In this document: piece after piece, positions 38,376 through 48,374 of the stretch
Layout of the letters: each line of letters starts with the position of its first letter
Numbering within the stretch: the stretch's first letter is position 1
Origin: Carposina sasakii
Lineage: Eukaryota; Arthropoda; Insecta; Lepidoptera; Carposinidae
Direction: 5' to 3'
Length of the DNA stretch: 64,000 bases
Assembly (NCBI GenBank): GCA_014607495.2
Contig: CP053155.1
Span: forward strand, 5,642,001-5,706,000
Made by a program: the position numbers and the translations under genes
The notes under the pieces: generated by a model
The model's input: the letters and a program-made list of their open reading frames with translations, nothing else
The model's database searches: none
Told to the model about the DNA's origin: nothing

Positions 38376-39294
38376 TAAAATATAGAAGAAATCTAAAATA
38401 ACTAATCTAAAATCTACTTAGTTACATAAATTTCAGTTGAATTGTTAAAAATTGAGTAGTTAACGCGCTACATTCACAAATTCACTATTTCCTATGTCTA
38501 ATTTATATAAATTAAAGCGTTTAACTCATATTACGTTACCGAACTGAGATAATTCTGTCATTAGGTTCAAACAATAGTTGAATACAAAAATGGAATATGT
38601 CCGCTCATCAGCTAGTCGTGATCTTTGTATGGGAAGTCGTTACTGTATGAAAAATAATTGCTTGTGGTAATTGCGGTATTCACAAATTAATTTACAAGTT
38701 AAAAGTCCTTTTAAATGTTTCTTCTTTAGTTGTTGTTTAGGGAAATAGCTCTAAATAGTGCCACTATATTGATTGATTTGAAAATATTGAAAATATTGCC
38801 ACATTTGACTACCACAGAAATACTGTATGTACCTAAGTACCTACTTATGTATTTATTAATAATTAGATGAATACTAAATTTAAAAAAAAAAGATTTCTTC
38901 CTACAGAACTCTACAGAACAAACAAGACACAGAAATTAACCAAATCAAAAAGCTAAATAATTACATCATTACTTTAGTAACTCGGCAGTAAAGTCCGAAT
39001 AATCTTGTTTGTTGTTCGAATAAGATCAACGAAACGTATTATCAGCTTACTGTATACACGTTCAGTGCAAATATAACTAGTGTAGCCAAGTTCAAATATT
39101 ACTTCTTTTCAGCAGAACAAATATTTGGATAAATAGTTTCGGGATGGCGTAACGAGACCTTTTAGAGCGTCTGACATTGAAAACAGAATCCTAGCATATT
39201 GTTACATATTTGGATAGTTATTTAGATATTATTATATGGCCTTAAGTAAGCGCCAAGTATATTAAAAAAAAAACTAATTCAATAGAGTCGATTC
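38376..39294. other. Gene-free spacer
   Basis: No gene or delimitable repeat seen. Confidence 0.4.
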
Positions 39295-39430
39295 TGATCG
39301 TCACACTTAAACGTTAACCTAACTTAGTCAGGTCTATCTCTCTCCGTTCTTAACATAAATGGCTGAGAGAGATAAGGATAGGTAGGACTAATTTTAAGTT
39401 TAGGTTTAAGGGTTACGGTCAGAATCGACC
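39295..39430. mobile_element. Palindromic MITE, copy 2 (GAGTCGATTC ends)
   Basis: Same family as 17591-17728; the interior TTAGTCAGG, CTCTCTCCGTTCTTAACAT and the inverted halves match. ATA flanks both ends (39292-39294, 39431-39433). Confidence 0.85.
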
Positions 39431-39480
39431 ATAATATTTTGCTAAGTAAAGATCTCCGCGATATCTTAATATGTGATTAG

Positions 39481-39720
39481 CAGGTGGAGTCACAGAGAGC
39501 AGTTAATAAGCAGATAGAGTCGCGGAGAGCAGTTAATAAGCAGATAGAGTCGCGGAGAGCAGTTAATAAGCAGATAGAGTCGCGGAGAATAGTTAATAAG
39601 CAGATAGAGTCGCGGAGAACAGTTAATAAGCAGATAGAGTCGCGGAGAACAATTAATAAGCAAATAGAGTCGCGGAGAACAGTTAATAAGCAGATAGAGT
39701 AGCGGAGAACAGTAAGAATG
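39481..39720 (+). repeat. 30-bp minisatellite, eight units
   Basis: Eight head-to-tail units of exactly 30 bp (CAGATAGAGTCGCGGAGAGC plus AGTTAATAAG) in perfect register. Because 30 is a multiple of three, both strands stay open. The plus frame repeats QIESRRAVNK; the minus frame repeats NCSPRLYLLI. First and last units are most diverged, which fits unequal exchange homogenising the centre. I do not regard it as coding. Confidence 0.97.
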
Positions 39721-41283
39721 AAACAATTATATTAAAAGATAATCCCTAACGTTACACCAATCGCAGAAATACATAGTAGGTATAAACAAAACGCAAAATA
39801 AGTAATAACCTTGCACAACAGCACACAGATAAACTAAATCCTATATACAAACAGAATATAGGTCATCGCGAGCTTTGCTCGTGTATTTGCACTGAATAAT
39901 GTACACGAGTAAACTTAATCGGATTACTCATAAGTACAAGGACACAGGTAAATTAATAGGGATTTATTAACAATGTAGCTATAGCTACGGGTAATTATAT
40001 GATGGAGTAAACCTAGGTTTACCCGGGTTTACTTAGTATTCCCTCATTCTTATGTAACGGGTAATACTATAGGTAATTAGGTTAGAACATTCCCCATGCC
40101 CATAAACAAACACTATAATAAGAGATTTTCCATAACACTATTTATCTACTTAGACGCGCTATAAAACGTTGGCTGTACTTTTCTATCCCACCAAAAACAT
40201 TTACCTACCTACATGTAAGTTCTGCCTAGCCCTCGCACTGGCAAAACGTTATTTGATCTCATGTAGAGCCAAACTTCTAACTTTATCACCTGAAACACAG
40301 GCTCAGTCCTAGTTCAGGAATCATATTACTATTTACCTATCCATAGCGTAAGACAAGAAGAAATAAAATAAAAAAATATTATTAAAAAAAATATATATAT
40401 TATTATTATTATTCATGCTCTAACTCTAAAAAACCTAACTTAACGAACTCTATACTTTAGTCAAAATATAAAGCTTACCATACCTTATGTACCTATACAT
40501 ATTAAAAAATAAAATAAAAAATAAAAATTGCTTTATTTCAGGAAAACATTTTCTCATATTATAGATAAACGTAAAATTACTTAGATACCCATAGGTATTC
40601 TTAGTTTATTGTAACCGTAACTTAATAACTAGGCTCTACATTTATTAATTTTCGATGTTACTACCTTTATTTCTATCACTGTCTGTGTTTATAAGACTAG
40701 CTTAGTAGTTTGCTTGGGTAGTATGGGCCGTCGCTGGGCGGGAGCCGGGAGGCAGGCGCGCTCTACATCCAGGAATCGGGTCAAGAGTACGCCCGACGTA
40801 AATGGAAAATTTGGCAATGTTACACTTTTTCCTTCTTTCTGATTCGCAATCTCTTTCGTTGGCTTTTTTTAACCTTTTACTAGTGCCATTCCTGGACTAA
40901 AAGATTTTAAGATTCAAGGAATAAACTACGTAGGTATCAACGCTGAAAAACAGTAATCAGTTAATAATATTTTAACTATGTAAAAAAGTTGCCTAAATAA
41001 GTTAGTTAATTTTACCCTGCTTTACTTATGCTTCACTGCTATAGCCAAAACGTAAAGTAAGTACCTAACTAATGACTTTTTTGCAGTGTATGTAGGTACA
41101 ATAATGTATCTAAGTATATACATATACCTATATATACCTATGTTATGTCGAGAAGTGAACCATTGATTTCATTTTCTTGAGTATTTCTAAATTTTATCTT
41201 TTCACATAATTTATATCCCTAAATTAGTTAATAGTAAGGTAAGTATGTGGTTGGATCCAATGAAGCGTCCTAAATATTTTATA
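39721..41283. other. Gene-free stretch with one GC-rich patch
   Basis: No gene. Bases 40725-40800 (GGGCGGGAGCCGGGAGGCAG region) are GC-rich in an AT-rich setting. At 40005-40035 a small perfect palindrome AAACCTAGGTTT is followed by ACCCGGGT. Neither has a coding signature. Confidence 0.4.
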
Positions 41284-41555
41284 CAGGGTGTAACAGAAAG
41301 GGTATGTTAAATGAAAAGCTATGTAAATAGCCCACTATAGAGAACCTATTTCCAAAATTTCAGATTCAAATTCACATTTATATTTTTCCAGGTAGTATGA
41401 AGAATTCCGAAACAACTCAAGAATGTCCTTGAATCCTGTCCAAGAATCTTGAAAAATAAAAATATGATTTCGAGTCTCAAATTTTAGAAATAGGATCTCT
41501 ATAGTGGGCTATTTACATAGCTTTTCGCTTAACATACCCTTTCTGTTACACCCTG
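41284..41555. mobile_element. TA-flanked palindromic MITE (CAGGGTGTAACA), copy B
   Basis: Ends CAGGGTGTAACAGAAAGGGT and ACCCTTTCTGTTACACCCTG are perfect inverted repeats; pairing continues for about 60 bp. TA flanks both sides. Compared with copy A it has a small internal duplication near 41425-41450. Confidence 0.93.
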
Positions 41556-42689
41556 TAAATAAAACTCTATTACAGCAGATATTACTTCTCTCTGTAACAA
41601 GTAGCTGCAGAATATTTACAGAGGACGGTGCATCTGACATGATCCAATTTATTGATCACTAGGATACCTATTGATAGCTGCTGGAGAGCTACACGTGGAA
41701 GGAGGCATCCCCCACCCCTTCATGTAGTTGCTACCCCGTGTGTCCAACTTATGTAGATTTACTATGTTGGGAGGGGTATTACATTAAAGGTGGGTATAAT
41801 TACAGAGTGTAAGGTAAGGGATGTAAAGCGTAATGCAATCGAGATGTAGAAGTGTTTAGGGGAGCACTATAGAGGATTTTTAGAAATTCCTACAGGATTT
41901 CTAAAGTTTTGACTAATGAACTTTAGCGAGCCCTGCGAGCCGACTGTGATGACTTGTATGTAGGTAACTGGAGATCGTATCGAATTTCCTTAGGTAAATT
42001 TTCATTAAAAAAAAACTACAAATATTTGATTTCTTGTCATTTAGCGCCACCCCATCCTTGGGATTTTGGCTGATTAAATTGAAATTTTAGTCCTCTAAAG
42101 TAATCTCGAAGGGATGTCATCGCTAGTTAAATTTCACGATAACAATAATTATGTCAAACCCATAATTAACCATAACCAGACTATAACTAAATTGACTGTC
42201 AAAAGTTTGCTACCGTTCGAGAAATCGGCGTAAAAATTCTAAGTAGCTGTTTTCTGGTATCGCTCAAATCATTTGCGGTTTGTTTATTTATACCAACATG
42301 ATTCACCAACAATAAAAATTATATGTTCAGTGCTAAAACAGCAGACGTGTACCGACTAGCCGCCAAGGGTTTTGACCTTCATATCTATTTTATGGCGATT
42401 TTACACCCGAACTGCGGATTGAGCGTTCAATAAAACTATAAAAATTGTAACGACCTGTTGTTTTATAATGAGAAGCATTCTTAATAACCATAGTCTTAGG
42501 CTCATTGAAATTATATCATGTAAGTACTTAGATACCTTCTTATTTATACCAATAAAGGTAAGTATAGGTACATAGAAGGCGGGACCTTGGTATATTAGGT
42601 AGATAGCTGCCGTCGCTGCCGAAAAATATCGTAGGTATGATAAACATAACATAAATTGGAAATTAGCGGCATTATATCTAATTCTTAGT
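41556..42689. other. Gene-free spacer
   Basis: No gene or delimitable repeat seen; a minus frame at 42401-42652 lacks coding character. Confidence 0.4.
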
Positions 42690-42945
42690 TAATTTGGCAT
42701 CATAGGTTTTCTATTGAGGGATCGCCCGCCACCGGGCCCTATACCCTCCGCTGACCCTCGGATTTGCCTACTCATGATCACGAACACAAGACACTACACT
42801 AGCCAAATCTCGGCAAACAAAGCTGAATCCCTCAGCATAATGTTTAAAGATGAAACGATCAACCATATCCTAACGGATTTAGTTAGATTATATTAATGGA
42901 GAAGTGTTTTTATAAATTTATCTTAGTCAAGATATTACTCGTATA
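42690..42945 (+). repeat. Interspersed repeat plus left half of repeat K
   Basis: 42711-42780 matches the repeat at 2130-2285. 42783-42925 matches 35427-35538 (CACTAGCCAAATCTCGGC ... ATCCTAACGGAT). The K sequence is interrupted after 42945 by a Helitron and resumes at 44025. Confidence 0.7.
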
Positions 42946-44024
42946 TCTCTAATATATAAAATTCTCGTGTCACGGTGTTAGAAGTTAAACTCCTCCGAAA
43001 CGGCTTAACCGATTTTCGTAAATCTTAGCAGGCATATCGGTTAGGGTGGAAAATCGGACAACATCTATTTTTCATCCCCCTAAATGTTAAGGGTGGTCCA
43101 CCCCTATTTTTTTTTGACAAAATTTTTTGTTTTTATTTTTTTATGACTAACAAACAGAATAAAATATTTTAAAGTACTTCTGCGTAAATTATATTTTTTG
43201 TTTTATTTTCTTGTGGCAGAAGAACATACTGATTTTCTCCGCAACTCGATCTTGACAACGCGACATATAATTGGCCGTGTGAAAAGCAGTCTTGACGTAA
43301 GTCAATTCCAACGTGTTTAAACGTTTGCCCCTGTGATTTATTAATTGTTACAGCAAAAGATAACTTAACAGGGAATTGAATTCTTTTAAAATGTTGAATA
43401 ACTTTTCCTAAGACGGTATTTTCATATCTCTCAAAATTTAGCTGGGCTGTTAAGGGTTCTGCATCAGGTTATCTAGACCTTCAATTTTATTACGTTATTA
43501 GAAAGTGCTTATCATGCTGAGCAACTTTTCCTAAGACGGTATTTTCATATCTCTCAAAGTTTAGCTGGGCTGCTAAGGGTTCTGCATCAGGCAGTCTAGA
43601 CCTTCAATTTTTTTCTTTCATATCATTTCTACGTCATTTTATTCTTTCATACATATTTTTTGGATAACTTGAACCGTTTACGCAGCGCACGCAACGGAAG
43701 TCTCCAAAGTTGAATAAATTTTTCCACATTTTCCTCTTATTCTTCGTCCCTATTGGTCGCACTGTGATGATATATAGCCTAAAGCCTTCCTCGATAAATG
43801 GACTATCCAACACAAAAAGAATTTTTTAATTCGACCCAGTAGTTCCGGAGATTAGCGCGTTCAATCAAACAAACAAACAAACAAACAAACAAACTCGTAT
43901 AGTATTATTTAGTACAAATTAGTATAGATGATACAGCATACAAAAATACATACAACCATGAATTTTCACCCCTCTAGGATCAACCCCTTTTACATGGCAA
44001 AACAACGTTTGCCGGGTCAGCTAG
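42946..44024 (+). mobile_element. Helitron with a second Helitron fragment inside
   Basis: The plus-strand element starts TCTCTAATATATAAAATTCT after an A and ends GCCGGGTCAGCTAG before a T. Inside, a Helitron in minus orientation begins at 43928 (TCTATACTAATTTG after an A), carries the classical GTTTGTTTG run and 'AACGCGCTAATCTCCGGAAC' block, and continues into a helicase C-terminus (43169-43465). The 3' end of the inner element is not resolved. An 86-bp segment is duplicated (43403-43489 and 43523-43608). Confidence 0.7.
43169..43465 (-). pseudogene. Helitron PIF1-type helicase C-terminus
   Basis: On the minus strand an open frame ends at a natural stop (43169-43171). It reads [20 protein letters not shown], then [20 protein letters not shown] and LYVALSRSS. 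These are the last helicase motifs (SF1 motif V, INKSQGQT, and VI, YVALSR) of the Rep/Helicase protein of Helitrons. Everything upstream, including the Walker motifs and the Rep HUH domain, is missing. It is a decayed remnant that cannot be functional by itself. Confidence 0.9.
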
Positions 44025-46489
44025 TATATTATAAAATTATTAATAAAGAAATGGAAAAAATTCTTCACCCGAGTGGAAATCCAACCCACGACATGCATGA
44101 TTGTTCTAAATTGGAGCTCGATCTCTATAAATCGTGCCATGCTCGTTTTTAACTTGCTCTGTATCCAGACTCCAGACTAGACAGTGAATAGACATATTTT
44201 ATATCATACTTAGGTAGACCGATATAAAAAGGAAAGTAGAGTCCACAAAACTGAACGTCTAGACGTCTGGAGTTTTATAAGAACTTTTAATTTCGATCCC
44301 AATATACAAAGATCGAGTATTCGTAGGTATGTATATTATAGAAATTAGCCCGTCGTTATTGTCGTGAGCCTTTTCAACCCCTGAATACTCTCTAGAATGC
44401 ACTAGATCTGTATTGTATCTGTTTTGATGTCGTACAATATTGTAATATATAAGCTGCAATACGAGTATAACTTACTAAACAAAAATGATGTGCCTGGACC
44501 GCGCCTGTCGTCTTCAGTTTTGGAACCATGCATGTATCAAGTATCTTCTAAAGCACAGACTATATTTTATAGAGACTAGTTTGTGTTGTATAAGCTTAGT
44601 CCCAGAATCAAAACTGTTCTATCATCATTACACGAACAGCGCAGAACTAACTATGACGGAATTTACTAAAACTCCCTTATTAATATAGGGTTGAGGTTGG
44701 TCACCATTCGACATCAAATAAGTATTCGTCATTTTATGGAAGTTTACAAAATCGATGGAAAATATGAGTTTGGTTTGGACAAAAAGCTTCTATTAAGTAG
44801 ATCACTGATCCCAGAATAACCGCAGCAGGTATGTAGGTACAGATGAACTTAGACGTAGTTAGTCATGTTGTATGACGCAGCAAGTAACGCGAAAACTTTA
44901 TTACCACGGAAATATGTATCTGCTACAAATTGCTTACCTAAAAACTACCTATGCAAAAAATATAAAACTAACGTTGGCAGAAACTTTCCATTGTCATTTG
45001 TTTGCGGCAAAGCTCTATTGTTAGGTTGTAAAACGAAATGTTTTTCAGAAAATGTACCTACCTACTCCCACTTGAAAGCTTCTCTATTTCATAAACTTCA
45101 ATATACTGCACGCAGACGTACAAGAATTGTTGTATTCTGTAATGAAATCCTAGCAAGCTATCCATAGCAAAATCGCGTCCTATTATTTTTCCATGTATTC
45201 TGCTCACCTTTGTTTTGTGTATTACGTAAATTTATATTCGCTTTAAGATTAAAAAGGTACTACAAATTTTCACAAGATTTTTTGTGCACATTATTTATAA
45301 GCTGTGAGATCTCTCTGTAGTTCTGCCTGCCCCATTTCGGGAAAACGGCCGTGTATATGTAGGTATGATGATATGTAATTTTATAGTCGATATTTTTTAA
45401 TAATTCTCAGAACAGGCTCACTGAAAATGATTCATTACACAAGAACACACTTATGTTATTTAGCGATTGGCGAAATGCCAAAAATCATAAACAAATCAAA
45501 ATCATGACTAACCAAAGCCGTGAGGTACCTACATAAAAGGTGTGCAAAATTCTTGAAGACTGTTTCAGTAAAGTACCTAAATTATCATATTATTTTTATT
45601 ATCTATCTACTAGGTGCTCTACCTACTAAAATACTATAACTGGTAGCCTAGCATATAGAAATTTCCGGCTGCCTAATTTTGCTTTCTGAAATTAGGTGCT
45701 AACTATTTTTATTATAGTTTTTCAAAATCACCCTAGTTATAGTACCGTAGACTGCTAAAAGGAAAAAAATCACTAGATTTAATTAAAAATTGAATTTTAT
45801 AAATAAGCATTTATCCCGAAGGAAGGCAAAGGAAACTATGTCGATACCTAGCCATTTTCTTCAGTAGGTATATTAGAATGATGTCTGAATTTATGATAGA
45901 TGATAGTGATGATGAATGGAAACGTGCGGAAAATCCTCAAAAACTAGTGTTAAATTTGTCAAAATAAAAAATAATTGCAAAAACGACATAATATACCTAT
46001 GCCCATGAAGGAAGCATTTAATCGGAAGTTTTTATTTTAGTTAAGTCAGTAGGTAAAGGCAGAAAAGTCGGGCACTGCCGCTTAAGATTTTTCAACACAT
46101 TGTGATTTGTAGAATATAGACTAAAACAAATTGCCTGCCAATAACATTTTAAACTAACTGACGTTGATTTACATTTTATTTAATTAGCTGTAGGTGTCAT
46201 TATCGGTAAATATGTGAATATTCAACCCTCTTATGTTTTAATGGCGGTTTATCTACCTACTGAAATTCCGTTCTAATGAAATTAGGTACAATTAATAGAA
46301 AATTCGAATCTACGTAAGAATAAGTTATAAGTATAGAACTTTAATTATCATAACAATCAGTTGATAAATCGCATATTTTTATACTTAATATTTTTAAATA
46401 CAAACCTGTAAAATCCTCAGGTACGTTCACATATCAGAGCCACCATTTGAGTCCAGACAAAACACTCACTTATTTTAAAACAGAAACTA
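44025..46489. other. Repeat K right half, then gene-free stretch
   Basis: 44025-44100 continues repeat K with a damaged B box (TGGGTTGGATTTCCACT on the minus strand). 45808-46040 is a diverged minus-oriented copy of the A-tailed retroposon family. Frames at 44485 and 44865 (+) lack any domain or splice context. Nothing else is recognised. Confidence 0.5.
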
Positions 46490-46760
46490 AACGTGCGATT
46501 GCCAGCGGAGTTTATTTCGTATGGGTGTCGACCAAGGGCCGGGTTGTCCTGGAAATGCGCGCGCCGCCGCCGCCCGCCCTGAGATGTGATCGGAAAAACC
46601 CGTTTTCAGGCGGCCATCTTTAATTTCAAGAGGGAAAACGAGCGCGTGTGGCGCGAACCGACTGGTTATGCGACTGAAACGAACTCTTGCTGCTAATCGG
46701 TAGCTTCGCCGCGGGCGAGCGGTCAACGCGCATGCGCTGCGTACAGAAAACAACAACAAA
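46490..46760. promoter_or_regulatory. CpG-rich promoter-like island
   Basis: A GC- and CpG-rich block about 270 bp long stands out in AT-rich sequence. It contains GCGCATGCGC at 46728-46737, the palindromic NRF-1/Erect-wing core, and GCCATCTT at 46613-46620, a YY1-type (AAGATGGC) site, plus a GCCGCCGCCGCCCGCCC run. Such combinations mark housekeeping promoters. No coding exon is identified nearby, so the associated transcript and its direction are unknown. Frames inside reflect GC content. Confidence 0.5.
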
Positions 46761-46967
46761 CAACAGCTGCTTATGTCCAACAAGGCTATATCGACTAAAC
46801 CCTTGTAACTTAAAGCTTGCGTCGTCGTTCGGGGAGTACACAGCTCTTTACAGCCGCACTAATTACATACCTATTAGATATTACATTTACTTTTTAAGCA
46901 TTTGATCACTAGATAACCTGATGAAAAGTGAAGAAGACAGGTATTACGGTCGGTGATCTTCTATTCT

Positions 46968-46986
46968 ATATATATATATATATATA
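46968..46986. repeat. (TA)n microsatellite
   Basis: Alternating TA run of about 19 bp directly before the Helitron-like element. Confidence 0.9.
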
Positions 46987-47009
46987 CATATGTACCTATA
47001 TTAAAAATG

Positions 47010-47709
47010 TATCGGATCACTGTCTGTACATGGAAGATATATGAGAAAAAATATTATAGGAGACCTTTATCAACGCAATAGTACCCAAAATAATGATTTT
47101 TGGAATTTTGTCTGTTTGTCTGTGCGTTTGTGCACGCTAATCTCAGAAAAAGATTCGGCGGGAAAAGGTGGAAGGGAGCGGGTGTAATTTTCTTGTGAAA
47201 AATCAAAATTTATTTATAAATGGCTTGCATGTGTCCGTATAGTGATGTTTTCTGGTAGATAAGGTATATTATGTTTACTTGTGATGTGAATTAGTGCGTG
47301 TGCATGGTTTTATATGCAGGTAACCTAAGTAAAACTTAAATCGGAATACGATCTCTTCATGGACTCATGTAAGTTGTTTACTAATTTTACACCCATTTAT
47401 GAGGATTTTCCCGGCGTTTCCATTCATCATCATCAATATCATCCATCATAAATTCAGAAATCATTTACTAAAGACAATGGCCGTATGGGCTTAGTTCCCC
47501 TTGCCTTTCCTTCGGGATAAACTAAACAAAAAAAAACTCAGAAAAGGCTGAACCGATTTCGATGCAGTTTTCAGGAATACCTATATTGTGACAGGTTCCA
47601 CTTAACATATAGGCTACTTTTAATTCCGGGAAAATGTTTTTATCCCGAATAATTTCGACATTTTGCTTTTTCTGTAGTCCACGCGGATGGAGTCGCGGGC
47701 GTCCACTAG
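47010..47709 (+). mobile_element. Helitron-like element interrupted by a retroposon
   Basis: It aligns with 19516-19832 on both sides of an insertion at 47151-47536 and ends in the hairpin-bearing GGAGTCGCGGGCGTCCACTAG region with CTAG at 47706-47709 followed by T. The 5' end is approximate. Confidence 0.75.
47151..47536 (+). mobile_element. A-tailed 390-bp retroposon, copy 3, with TSD
   Basis: It runs from GATTCGGCGGGAAAAGG to TTCGGGATAAACTAAAC plus an A-run. The duplication CTCAGAAAA is present at 47142-47150 and 47537-47545. The uninterrupted site exists at 19674-19687, so the boundaries are firm. Confidence 0.9.
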
Positions 47710-47846
47710 TTTGAAATAAGAGTTGTTTTAATAGTAGGTACCTACATAACTAACTACCCTAGCAAAGAGTCGATTGTGATTAGAAAGTGTTGGTCCAAAT
47801 TCTATTTTTCAGATTTGTTTAATAATAAATATATGTTATAAATATA

Positions 47847-48198
47847 CAGGATGAATTTTGGTCGTCAACGTTCCCGAAAACTACGGAATCTCCTCATCAT
47901 CACGATCATTTTTCTCCATGGAAGCATACCTGGGAAGTGTCTGGTTTCCAAAATATTAGGGTCCAAAGTTGAGTAAATAGACTGCGCTTTTCTGCATAAA
48001 TGCACATTGACGCGCGTAGCTAGATTTTTTCACGACAAATTATATTAATAATATCTGTCTATGAAAAAACTAGCATAAACACTGGACACTATTTTCGCCC
48101 GAACAAGTGTTTAAAAAAATTTACATCGTGTCTCAGCATTTTTTTGGCATAAACTTACTTTATTTGATGTATAGAGTACGTACCGTAAAAACACCCTA
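47847..48198 (+). mobile_element. TA-flanked MITE 'CAGGATG', copy 1 (in SINE tail)
   Basis: It begins CAGGATGAATTTTGGTCGTC and ends AACACCCTA (terminal G changed). TA flanks both ends. Copies 2 and 3 are at 51923-52288 (minus) and 60385-60753 (plus). About 350-370 bp, no coding capacity. Confidence 0.9.
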
Positions 48199-48374
48199 TA
48201 GATATTCACACGCTTCACAACACATTGACCTAAACCCACACTAAGTAAGATCCCTAAGGTCTTGTGTCGTGGGTGCTAAGCAACGGTATATAAATACATA
48301 GATAAGTATAGAAACATCCATGACTCAGAATCAAACATCGATATTCATCATACCAAATGTTTGCACCTATAGTA

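Noticed and set aside
39481..39720. Regular 30-bp repeats as a possible CRISPR array
   Set aside because: Units are contiguous with no spacers, and the genome is animal; it is a minisatellite.
44865..45167. 100-codon plus-strand frame
   Set aside because: Composition (Lys, Cys, Tyr rich) is what AT-rich random sequence gives; no motif.
46487..46905. Open frames on both strands around 46.5-46.9 kb
   Set aside because: Due to the GC/CpG-rich island, which lowers stop frequency; no domain or splice context.
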